Positions 18,158 to 25,885 of a DNA stretch of 60,801 nt are shown piece by piece. The stretch spans positions 1-60,801 of the forward strand of contig JAEZHK010000141.1 in assembly GCA_023416655.1 (NCBI GenBank), written 5' to 3'. The notes beneath the pieces were generated by a model. That model ran no database searches and was not told where the DNA came from. It saw only the letters and a program-made list of their open reading frames with translations. This DNA comes from Bacillota bacterium (GTDB taxonomy: Bacteria; Bacillota; Clostridia; Christensenellales; Aristaeellaceae). Numbering within the stretch: position 1 is the first letter of the stretch; every line of letters begins with the position of its first letter. The position numbers and the translations under genes were made by a program.

Positions 18158-19099
18158 ATGAAGAAACTGGTCGCCCTCACGCTGGCCCTGATGCTGATCC
18201 TGGGCCTCGCCTCCACCGCCTTCGCCGCGGACCTGATCATGATCATCACCCCCAGCCACTCCAACCCCTACTTCAAGACGGTGGCCGACGCCGCCGCCGC
18301 GAAGGCCGCGGAACTCGGCTACGAGACCAAGGTCATCCAGCACGACGACGATGTCGTGAAGCAGCAGGAAGCGTTTGATACCGCCATCCAGCTGGGCGCC
18401 AAGGCCATCATCTGCGACAACGCGGGCGCGGACGCCTCCGTCGCCCCGGTGCAGGCCGCCAAGGCCGCCGGCATCCCCACCTTCCTGGTGGACCGCGAGA
18501 TCAACTCCACCGGCGACGCCGTGGCCCAGATGGTCTCCAACAACTTCCAGGGCGCGACCGCGGTGGCCGAGTACTTCGTCGAGCTGATGGGCGAAGCGGG
18601 CGGCTACGTGGAACTGACCGGCAAGGACTCCGACACCAACGCCCACGTGCGTTCGGAAGGCTTCCACTCCATCATCGACCAGTATCCGGACATGGAGCTG
18701 CTCGAACAGCAGACCGCCAACTGGAGCCAGACCGAGGCCTATGACAAGATGGAGTCCATCATCCAGTCCAAGGGCGCGGACAAGATCAAGGGCGTCATCT
18801 GCGGCAACGACACCATGGCCATGGGCGTCATCGAAGCCTGCCTGAAAGCCGGCATGAAGGACGTCATCGTCTGCGGCTTCGACGGCTCCAACGACGTGCG
18901 CGACTCCATCCTGCGCGGCGAGATCAAGGGCACGGGCCTTCAGCCCATCGCCTACATCTCCGAGCAGGCGGTCGTCCAGGCGGATTACTACATCAAGAAC
19001 GGCAAGCCGATGGTCGCCGATGAGAAGCAGCTGCTCGACTGCGTGCTGATCAACGCGGACAACGCGGCCAAGCTGGACAACTTCGTCCTCAAGGACTAA
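18158..19099 (+). CDS. Periplasmic-binding-protein-like sugar-binding protein (PF13407 type)
   Basis: 313 residues. The signal peptide MKKLVALTLALMLILGLAST ends with AFAAD, a signal-peptidase-I site and not a lipobox. The mature part is a type I periplasmic-binding fold opening with LIMIITPSHSNPYFKTVADA and including AIICDNAGADAS and ICGNDTMAMGVIEA. The ATG at 18158 follows GAGGAGGAATCACCC. It is the first gene of an operon that continues into transporter and catabolic genes. Proteins of this group bind free sugars such as ribose, xylose, allose or apiose; the linked enzymes suggest a pentose. Confidence 0.94.
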   Translation: MKKLVALTLALMLILGLASTAFAADLIMIITPSHSNPYFKTVADAAAAKAAELGYETKVIQHDDDVVKQQEAFDTAIQLGAKAIICDNAGADASVAPVQAAKAAGIPTFLVDREINSTGDAVAQMVSNNFQGATAVAEYFVELMGEAGGYVELTGKDSDTNAHVRSEGFHSIIDQYPDMELLEQQTANWSQTEAYDKMESIIQSKGADKIKGVICGNDTMAMGVIEACLKAGMKDVIVCGFDGSNDVRDSILRGEIKGTGLQPIAYISEQAVVQADYYIKNGKPMVADEKQLLDCVLINADNAAKLDNFVLKD

Positions 19100-19115
19100 A
19101 ATCATCTACTGAAAA

Positions 19116-19306
19116 GGCGGGGTGCGACCCACCCCGCCGAGGTGCGCTGAAAAACTCAAGGTTTTTCAGCGCACAGGAAGCAGCGCTGCGTGAGCCAACA
19201 TCTCTGGAATTTCCGGGCGGCTCACTGACTGAAGGAATTGTTTCTTCCACCAGTTTCCGAACTGGTGGAAGAAACTTCAGAATCGGCGCGCAGGTCGCCG
19301 ATTCTG
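19116..19306 (+). repeat. Multi-hairpin repeat, copy D
   Basis: Starts 16 bp after the binding-protein stop, in the transcribed sense. It has H0 GGCGGGGT/ACCCCGCC (19116-19138); H1, a 14-bp perfect stem GTGCGCTGAAAAAC (19142-19174); H2 GTGAGCC/GGCTCAC (19190-19225) with CGGGC; H3, a 16-bp perfect stem GTTTCTTCCACCAGTT with loop TCCG (19240-19275); and H4, an 11-bp stem CAGAATCGGCG/CGCCGATTCTG with loop CGCAGGT (19278-19306). The H4 loop is identical to copy C while the outer stem bases differ on both sides. The gap up to the next gene (19307-19392) holds only its ribosome site. Confidence 0.85.
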
Positions 19307-19392
19307 ATTGGAAGCCCGAGCGGACGGCAGGCAGTCTGAGGCGGAGTGGTTCTACCCCGCCTTCTTTGATAAAGCCATGGAGGTCCAAGGAC

Positions 19393-20061
19393 ATGAAGAA
19401 AAAACCGACCGGATGGGTCCGATGGGCTGCGCTTCTGGCGGTGCTCGCGCTGGCCGCGGCGTTTTGCCGTGTGACGATCATCTGGGACGCGCCCGCCTCC
19501 GCCGGCGCGGACGCGGATCTTACGGTCGCCCAGCGCTACTGCCAGGACAACTGGGAGAGCAAGATGCTGCCTGCGATCCTGGAAAGGGCGACGGACGCCG
19601 CGGAAATCCTCGCCGCCGCGAAGCAGGACCTGAGCGCCGCGGGCCTCAAGTACGGTACCCGCGAAAACGAGACCAGCGCCTGGAACTTCACCGTGAAGGG
19701 CGAAGCCGTGGTGGTCAACATTGAAAGCGCCGAAAAGGCCTCCAAGATCCGACTGGCGATCGACCTTGTGCCCGCGGACGGCACAGCCGACGCGCTGATC
19801 CAGTGGTCCACCGTCATCAAGACCAACGCCATCCGGGACAGCGTGGGCTTTTTAAAGCTGGACGACTTCGCCAACCAGGTGGAGTTCGCGGAACTGACCA
19901 AGGCATTCAACGCCCGCGTCCAGCAGGACCTGATCACAAAGACCGACGCCACGGCCCTCAAGGGCAAGACCATCTCCTTCACCGGCTGCCTGGCGCTGAC
20001 CAAATTCGCCGAGGCCAAGGACGCGGAGATCATCCCCGTGCAGCTTTCGGAGGTGGGCTAA
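19393..20061 (+). CDS. DUF2291 family protein linked to sugar ABC transporters
   Basis: 222 residues. An N-terminal hydrophobic helix (about 8-24) is followed by CRVTIIWD. Members of this family are usually annotated as lipoproteins with the Cys at this place, but here the residue before Cys is Phe (AAAFC), so a classical lipobox is lacking. The rest is a soluble extracytoplasmic domain with the family features GLKYGTRENETSAWNF and FTGCLALTKF. The ATG at 19393 follows GGAGG; an upstream ATG at 19366 has none. DUF2291 genes typically sit between the binding protein and ATPase of PF13407 systems, exactly as here. A role in transporter assembly is guessed, not shown. Confidence 0.85.
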   Translation: MKKKPTGWVRWAALLAVLALAAAFCRVTIIWDAPASAGADADLTVAQRYCQDNWESKMLPAILERATDAAEILAAAKQDLSAAGLKYGTRENETSAWNFTVKGEAVVVNIESAEKASKIRLAIDLVPADGTADALIQWSTVIKTNAIRDSVGFLKLDDFANQVEFAELTKAFNARVQQDLITKTDATALKGKTISFTGCLALTKFAEAKDAEIIPVQLSEVG

Positions 20062-20062
20062 C

Positions 20063-21574
20063 ATGCAGCCCATCATGCAGGCGAAGGGGATCGTAAAAAA
20101 ATACCTGGGCACCCAGGCGCTCAAGGGCGTCGATTTTGACGTGTGGCCCGGAAAGGTCAACGCGCTGATCGGCGAGAACGGCGCGGGGAAATCCACCCTG
20201 ATGAAGATCCTGGCGGGCATCGAAAAGCCGACCGAAGGCAGGCTGTTCCTGGAAGGAAAGGAGGTCCACTTCTCCAGCGCGCGCGAGGCGCTCGCCTTGG
20301 GCGTGGGCATCATCCACCAGGAGCTCAACCTGTTTCGAGATATGACCGTGGTCGACAACATGTTTGCGGGCCACGAAATTGCGCGCATGGGCGTGATCGA
20401 CCGGACCGAGCAGCGGAGGCGCGCTCGGGAAGTTTTAGCACGGCTGCAGCAGACAATCGACCCGAACGAGCTGATGCAGAGCCTCCGGGTCGGACAGCAG
20501 CAGATCGTTGAGATCGCGAAGACCATGCTCCGGCAGGAACTGAAAGTGCTGATCATGGACGAGCCCACCTCGTCCCTCTCCATGAGCGAGGTCGAGGTGC
20601 TGTTCCGGCTCATCGAGGACCTGAAAAAGCAGGGCATCGCGGTCATCTACATCTCCCACCGGCTGGAGGAGATCGTGCGCATCTGCGACAACGTGACGGT
20701 GCTCCGGGACGGCAATTTCATCGCCACCGCTGAAGTGAAGGACATCACCATCCCCTGGATCATCGAAAAGATGGTGGGCCACGCGCAGCTCTCCATTGAA
20801 AAGCCGCCTTTCCACGGCTCGCGGGAACCGGTGCTTGAGGTCACGGACTACTGCCTCCCCCGCCCCGGCGGCGGGTACGCGGTGGACCACATCTCCTTCA
20901 CGCTGCACCGCGGCGAGGTACTGGGCATCTACGGCCTGATGGGCGCGGGGCGCACGGAACTGGTGGAGTCGCTGATGGGGCTGCACCCGGAGTCCAGCGG
21001 GAAGATGAAGGTGCGGGGCGAAGTTGTAGACAAGCCCCACGTCGCAGGGCAGATCGCGCGCGGCATGGTGCTGGTGCCCGAGGACCGGCAGAAGGACGGG
21101 CTGGTGCAGACGATGTCCATCGCGGGCAACATGCGCCTGACCGCCATCCCCCGGTTCGTTAAGCGCGGGACGATCGACGAAAAGCGCTGCCGCGCCGAGA
21201 TCGACCAGACTGTGAAAAGCATGCAGGTCAAGGTGGCGGACGTCAACCACCTGATCACCTCGCTCTCCGGCGGCAATCAGCAGAAGGTGGTCATCGGCAA
21301 GTGCGTCATGGCACAGGCCGACATCTTCATGATGGACGAGCCGTCCCGCGGCATCGACGTGGGCGCCAAGACCGACATCTTCACGCTGATGCGCAGGTTC
21401 GCGTCCCAGGGCATGGGCGTACTGTTCGTGGGCAGCGAGCTCAAGGAGATCCTGGCAGTCTGCGACCGGGTACTGGTCATGTCGAGCGGCAAGCTGACCG
21501 CCGACCTCACGGCGGATGAGATGACGGAAAGCGCGCTGGTGAAGGCGTCCGCCGCGGCGCTGCACACCGCCTGA
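20063..21574 (+). CDS. Sugar ABC transporter ATPase, RbsA type (two fused ATPase domains)
   Basis: 503 residues with two ATPase domains. The first has Walker A GENGAGKST, Walker B LIMDEPTSS and ISHR. The second has degenerate P-loop GLMGAGRTE and signature LSGGNQQKVVIGKCV. It begins one base after the DUF2291 stop, with GGAGGTGGG in the end of that gene as ribosome site. It powers the permease encoded 19 bp downstream. The operon is distinct from the transporter at 1.4-4.9 kb, and the two ATPases are clearly different in sequence, so this is not a recent duplication. Confidence 0.95.
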   Translation: MQPIMQAKGIVKKYLGTQALKGVDFDVWPGKVNALIGENGAGKSTLMKILAGIEKPTEGRLFLEGKEVHFSSAREALALGVGIIHQELNLFRDMTVVDNMFAGHEIARMGVIDRTEQRRRAREVLARLQQTIDPNELMQSLRVGQQQIVEIAKTMLRQELKVLIMDEPTSSLSMSEVEVLFRLIEDLKKQGIAVIYISHRLEEIVRICDNVTVLRDGNFIATAEVKDITIPWIIEKMVGHAQLSIEKPPFHGSREPVLEVTDYCLPRPGGGYAVDHISFTLHRGEVLGIYGLMGAGRTELVESLMGLHPESSGKMKVRGEVVDKPHVAGQIARGMVLVPEDRQKDGLVQTMSIAGNMRLTAIPRFVKRGTIDEKRCRAEIDQTVKSMQVKVADVNHLITSLSGGNQQKVVIGKCVMAQADIFMMDEPSRGIDVGAKTDIFTLMRRFASQGMGVLFVGSELKEILAVCDRVLVMSSGKLTADLTADEMTESALVKASAAALHTA

Positions 21575-21593
21575 CGCGTAGGAGGGAATGCAA

Positions 21594-22649
21594 ATGGTTA
21601 AACCGGCCGCCCGCCCCGCGGGCAGGAACTCAATCGGCACAATTCTTCTGAAGGGCCGCACGTTCATCGCGCTGATCATCCTGTCGGCCTACTTCAGCGT
21701 GTTCGCCCCCAACTTCACCACCTGGCCGTCGCTGGTTTTGATGCTGAAACACGCGTCCATCTACGGCCTCCTCGCCATCGGCATGACGCTGGTGATCATC
21801 ACCGGCGGCATCGACCTTTCGGTCGGCGCGCTGGTAGGCCTAAGCGGCATGGTGGCCGGAGGCTTTCTGATCCAAGGCATCCGCGTGCCGTTCCTGGCCG
21901 CCACCCTCTATCCCAACGTGCCGCTGATCCTGCTGGCCGTCTGCCTGATGGCCATTGCCATCGGGTGGATCTCCGGCAGGCTGATCGCGAGCGTTCAGGT
22001 GCCCGCCTTTATTGCCACGCTGGGCACCATGTACGTTTGCCGAGGCTTCGCGATGCTCCGAAACAACGGTGCCACCTTCCCCAACCTGTTCGGTTCGGCG
22101 GAACTCGGCAACGCGGGCTTTGACCTGATCGGCTCCGCCGCCATCCCCGGCGTCAACGTGCCCTACAGCATCATCGTTTTCCTTATGGTGGCGCTCTTCG
22201 CGTGGTTCATCATGAAGAAGACGCCACTCGGGAACCAGATCTACGCCGTGGGCGGCAACGAACGCGCGGCGCTGCTCTCCGGCATCCGCACGAAGAACAT
22301 CAAGCTCTTCGTGTACATGTTCTCGGCGTTCTGCGCGGCGCTTTGCGCGATGATCGTGACGAGCCAGCTGCGCGCCTCCCACCCTGCCACCGGCGAATCC
22401 TGGGAGATGAATGCCATCGCGGCGGTCGTGCTGGGCGGCACCTCGATGTCGGGCGGCGTGGGCACCATCGGCGGCACCGTGGTGGGTACGCTGGTCATCA
22501 CCGTTTTGAACGACGGCATGACGATGATGGGCGTATCGAACTTCTGGCAGATGGTCATCAAGGGCGTGGTCATCGTGGTCGCGGTGGTCATCGACCTGAT
22601 GCAAAAAGAAATGCAAAAGCGCATCGCGCTGCAGATGAGGAATGCGTAA
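21594..22649 (+). CDS. Sugar ABC transporter permease, RbsC/CUT2 type
   Basis: 351 residues with eight to ten membrane segments. It carries the CUT2 permease motif GGIDLSVGALVGLSG and the late loop GGTSMSGGVGTIGG. The second ATG (21594) is chosen because it lies seven bases after GGAGGG; the first ATG (21588) is only two bases from it. The stop overlaps the start of the transketolase subunit (TAATG), which couples uptake to catabolism in one mRNA. Confidence 0.94.
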   Translation: MVKPAARPAGRNSIGTILLKGRTFIALIILSAYFSVFAPNFTTWPSLVLMLKHASIYGLLAIGMTLVIITGGIDLSVGALVGLSGMVAGGFLIQGIRVPFLAATLYPNVPLILLAVCLMAIAIGWISGRLIASVQVPAFIATLGTMYVCRGFAMLRNNGATFPNLFGSAELGNAGFDLIGSAAIPGVNVPYSIIVFLMVALFAWFIMKKTPLGNQIYAVGGNERAALLSGIRTKNIKLFVYMFSAFCAALCAMIVTSQLRASHPATGESWEMNAIAAVVLGGTSMSGGVGTIGGTVVGTLVITVLNDGMTMMGVSNFWQMVIKGVVIVVAVVIDLMQKEMQKRIALQMRNA

Positions 22650-23473
22650 TGGAACCGAAAGCGCTTCAAAGGATCGCGGACCTTCGCCGGGCCGACGCCG
22701 TGACCATGATCCACACGGCCAAAACCGGCCACACCGGCGGCTCGATGAGCTGCCTGGATATCCTGACCGTGCTCTATTATGACGTGATGAACGTCGACCC
22801 GAAGGACCCCAAAAAGCCGGACCGGGACCGTTTCTTCCTTAGCAAAGGCCATTCGGTGGAGGGCTATTGGGCGATTCTGGGCGACCTGGGCTTCTTCCCG
22901 AAAGCCTGGCTTTCCACCTTCTCCAAGCCCGGCTCGCCGTTGATCGGCCACCCCAACAACAAGGTGCCGGGCGTCGAGGCCTGCACCGGCGCACTGGGCC
23001 ACGGCCTTTCGATCGCGACGGGCGCGGCGCTGGGCGCGAAGCGAACGGGTCAACCTTTTCGCGCCTACTGCGTGATGGGCGACGGTGAGCTGGCCGAAGG
23101 CTCCGTCTGGGAAGCGGCGATGGCCGCGTCCCACTACAAACTGGACAACCTCTGGGCAGTGGTCGACCGCAACGGCCTGCAGATCAGCGGCTCCACCGAG
23201 GATGTGATGGCGCTGGATGATCTCGCGGAGCGCTGGCGCGCCTTCAGCTGGGACGTGGAGACGCTCCCCGGCCACGACATGGAGGCGCTTCAGGCGTACT
23301 TCCACTCCGAACGCCCGGCGGGAAAACCGCACCTTCTGATCGCGAAAACCGTGAAGGGCAAGGGCCTCCCCTTCGCCGAAAACCGCGCCGACTGGCACCA
23401 CCACGTGCCAACGGACGAACAACTGCTTGAGGCGTGCGGTGCGCTCTGCGTGAAGGAGGTGGCTTTCGAATGA
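22649..23473 (+). CDS. Transketolase, N-terminal (ThDP-binding) subunit
   Basis: 274 residues, the first half of a split transketolase. It contains the thiamine diphosphate motif beginning GDGELAEGSVWEA and ending with N about 30 residues later (VVDRNG). GHTGGSMSCLDILTVLY and SKGHSVEGYWAILGDLG are the conserved TK_N signatures. It forms the active site together with the C-terminal subunit, whose start overlaps it by ATGA. Two-subunit transketolases occur in many Firmicutes and in the apulose 4-phosphate transketolase AptAB. In this operon it most likely acts on the kinase product rather than in the general pentose phosphate pathway. Confidence 0.94.
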   Translation: MEPKALQRIADLRRADAVTMIHTAKTGHTGGSMSCLDILTVLYYDVMNVDPKDPKKPDRDRFFLSKGHSVEGYWAILGDLGFFPKAWLSTFSKPGSPLIGHPNNKVPGVEACTGALGHGLSIATGAALGAKRTGQPFRAYCVMGDGELAEGSVWEAAMAASHYKLDNLWAVVDRNGLQISGSTEDVMALDDLAERWRAFSWDVETLPGHDMEALQAYFHSERPAGKPHLLIAKTVKGKGLPFAENRADWHHHVPTDEQLLEACGALCVKEVAFE

Positions 23474-24390
23474 AGCCGTGCAGAAAGGCGATCACGGAAA
23501 CCCTTCTGGAACTGGCGATTGAGGACCCGCTCCTCTACGCGCTGGCCAGCGACAGCCGCGGCTCGGTCACGCTGGACGACTTCGCCAAACAGCTTCCGGG
23601 CCAGTTCGTTGAATGCGGCATCGCCGAGCAGGACGCGGTCGGCATGGCGGCGGGCCTCGCCTGCGCGGGACTGAAACCCTTTGTCTGCGGCCCGGCCAGC
23701 TTCTACGCCACCCGCGCCGCCGAGCAGGTCAAGGTGGACGTGGCCTACTCCCATCTGAACGTCAAGATCATCGGCGTGTCGGGCGGCGTCAGCTACGGCG
23801 CGCTGGGCGGCACCCACCACTCGGTGCAGGACATCGCGCTGATGCGCGCCGTCCCGAACCTGCAGGTCTTCCTGCCCGCGGACGCAAACCAGTCCATCGC
23901 GCTGACAAAGGTGCTGGCCGCCTCCACCGAGCCCGCCTACGTGCGCGTTGGCCGAGGCGCGGTGCCGGACGTGTATGGCCCGGACGCGACCTTTGAAATT
24001 GGCAAAGCGTCGAAACTCCGGGACGGCAAGGACGTCGCCATCATCGCCTGCGGAGAGATGGTGTACCACGCCGTGGAGGCCGCAAAGCTGCTGGCGGCGG
24101 AGGGCGTGGAGGCGCTGGTTTACGACATGGCCTCCATCAAGCCCCTGGACGAGGCGGCCATCCTGGAAGCGGCGGCGACGGGCGCCATCGTCACCGTGGA
24201 GGAGCATTCGGTAAAGGGCGGCCTGGGCGGCGCGGTGGCGGAGGTCGTCTGCCAGCAGCGCCCGGTCAAAATGCGCATCCTGGGGCTGCCCGACGAGCCT
24301 CTCTTTAACGGCGAGAGCAAGTACGTGTTCGAACACTACGGCCTGACGGCCAGTGGCATCGCGAAGGCCGCAAAGGAGCTGATCGGGTGA
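23470..24390 (+). CDS. Transketolase, C-terminal (pyrimidine-binding) subunit
   Basis: 306 residues. It carries the catalytic-Glu region FVECGIAEQDAVGMAAGLA of the pyrimidine-binding domain and the C-terminal transketolase domain (GEMVYHAVEAAKLL to VEEHSVKGGLGGAVAE). It overlaps the N-terminal subunit by four bases (ATGA) and the kinase by GTGA, so all three are translationally coupled. Homology also covers DXP synthase C-halves, but the partner subunit and operon identify a transketolase. Confidence 0.94.
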   Translation: MKPCRKAITETLLELAIEDPLLYALASDSRGSVTLDDFAKQLPGQFVECGIAEQDAVGMAAGLACAGLKPFVCGPASFYATRAAEQVKVDVAYSHLNVKIIGVSGGVSYGALGGTHHSVQDIALMRAVPNLQVFLPADANQSIALTKVLAASTEPAYVRVGRGAVPDVYGPDATFEIGKASKLRDGKDVAIIACGEMVYHAVEAAKLLAAEGVEALVYDMASIKPLDEAAILEAAATGAIVTVEEHSVKGGLGGAVAEVVCQQRPVKMRILGLPDEPLFNGESKYVFEHYGLTASGIAKAAKELIG

Positions 24391-25817
24391 AGTACGTGAT
24401 CGCGGTCGATCAGTCCACTTCCGCCACCAAGGCGCTGCTGATCGACGAAAAGGGCGTGGCGCTCCGCCGCGAGAGCCTGAACCACCGCCAGTACTACCCC
24501 GCGCCCGGACGCGTGGAGCACGACGCGGAGGAGATCTTTGATAACGCGCTGAAGGTCATCGCAAGCGCCGCGAAGGGCATCGATCCCGCCGACATCGCGT
24601 CCATCGCCGTCGCCAACCAGCGGGAGACCACGGTCCTGTGGGACCGGGCCACCGGCAAGCCGCTCTGCCACGCGCTGGTGTGGCAGGACGTGCGCGCGGA
24701 AGCGCTGTGCGGGTCGCTCTCAGATGGCGCGGAAATGGTGCTTGAGGCCACCGGCCTCATGCTCTCCCCCTACTATTCCGCGGCCAAGGCCGCCCACGCC
24801 ATCCGCGAATACGGCCTCACCGATTATTGCTTCGGCACCGTTGACAGCTACCTGGTGTACCGGCTGACGGGTGGGCGCGTGTTCGCCACCGACGTATCCA
24901 ACGCCAGCCGCACGCAGCTGATGAACCTGACGGAACTGCGCTGGGACCCGAGGGTGTGCAAGCTCTTTGGCATCCCGGAATCGGCACTGCCGGAGATCCG
25001 CCATTCGGACGCATCCTTCGGCGTAACCGCCGTACCGGGCATCCCGCAGGGCATCAAAATCACCGGCGTAGTGGGTGACAGCCACGCGTCCCTCTATGGA
25101 CAGGGCTGCCACGTCGCGGGCATGGTCAAGACCAGCTATGGCACCGGCTCCTCGATCATGATGAACGTGGGGGAAGCCCCGATACGCTCGTCCATGGGCC
25201 TCTCCTCGTCGGTTGGTTACGGGTTTAAGGGCAAAGTTTGCTACGTGCTGGAGGGCAACATCACCTGCTCTGCCGACACGCTGGTCTGGCTGCGCGACCA
25301 ACTGGAGCTGTTCCCGGACCTCAAAACCCTCGACCGACTGGCCGAAACGGTGCCGGACGCGGCCGGCGTGCAACTGGTGCCCGCGTTCTCCGGGCTGGGC
25401 GCGCCCTACTTTGACACATCCGCGCGGGCCATCCTCTCTGGGCTAAGCCGCGGCACCACCCGCGCGCATGTGGCGCGGGCGGCGCTGGAATCCATCGCGC
25501 AGCAGAACGCGGATGTACTGGACGCGATGGCGGCGGACCTCAAAAAGCCGGTTTCGGTCCTGTCCGCCGACGGTGGCGGCACGGTCAATAGGCTCCTGAT
25601 GCAACTGCAGGCGGACCTCGTCCCCTGCCGGGTCAAGGTTGCCGCGCACCCGGACCTTACGGCGATGGGCGCGGGGCTGATGAGCGGCCAATCCGCAGGG
25701 CTGTTTGACCACTTCATCCCCTCGGGCCTCGCGGCGGAGTATTCACCCCAAATGCCGGAGGACGCCCGCACGTCTCTTCGCAAAAGCTGGGCCGACGCCG
25801 TGCGCAGAACGCGATAA
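24387..25817 (+). CDS. FGGY-family carbohydrate kinase (ketopentose kinase; candidate apulose kinase)
   Basis: 476 residues with two ribonuclease-H-like domains. The N-terminal phosphate-binding loop is VIAVDQSTSATKALLIDEKG, the substrate-side motif is TTVLWDRATGKPL, and the second ATP-binding element is GVVGDSHASLYGQG followed by SADGGGTVNRLLMQLQAD. GTG start overlapping the previous stop. Overall closest in feel to xylulokinase and glycerol kinase. Placed between a split transketolase and a fucose-isomerase-like enzyme, it should phosphorylate the ketose that the isomerase makes. The exact sugar is inferred only. Confidence 0.9.
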   Translation: MKYVIAVDQSTSATKALLIDEKGVALRRESLNHRQYYPAPGRVEHDAEEIFDNALKVIASAAKGIDPADIASIAVANQRETTVLWDRATGKPLCHALVWQDVRAEALCGSLSDGAEMVLEATGLMLSPYYSAAKAAHAIREYGLTDYCFGTVDSYLVYRLTGGRVFATDVSNASRTQLMNLTELRWDPRVCKLFGIPESALPEIRHSDASFGVTAVPGIPQGIKITGVVGDSHASLYGQGCHVAGMVKTSYGTGSSIMMNVGEAPIRSSMGLSSSVGYGFKGKVCYVLEGNITCSADTLVWLRDQLELFPDLKTLDRLAETVPDAAGVQLVPAFSGLGAPYFDTSARAILSGLSRGTTRAHVARAALESIAQQNADVLDAMAADLKKPVSVLSADGGGTVNRLLMQLQADLVPCRVKVAAHPDLTAMGAGLMSGQSAGLFDHFIPSGLAAEYSPQMPEDARTSLRKSWADAVRRTR

Positions 25818-25826
25818 GCTCAACCG

Positions 25827-25857
25827 GGCAAACAATGCGTTCAAAGCATTGTTTGCC
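25827..25857 (+). other. Intercistronic hairpin before the isomerase gene
   Basis: A perfect 12-bp stem GGCAAACAATGC / GCATTGTTTGCC with a 7-nt loop, between the kinase stop and the isomerase ribosome site. There is no T-tract after it, so it is more likely an mRNA-processing or stability element than a terminator. It is not a copy of the four-part repeat. Confidence 0.65.
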
Positions 25858-25885
25858 TTCCATTTCCACTAAGGAGGAAAAACAA

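Noticed and set aside
6595..19306. CRISPR array
   Set aside because: The repeats are long, structured and spaced kilobases apart, with no regular short spacers; no cas gene is seen.
20435..21679. 414-codon minus-strand ORF opposite the ABC ATPase
   Set aside because: Antisense shadow of a gene with Walker and signature motifs.
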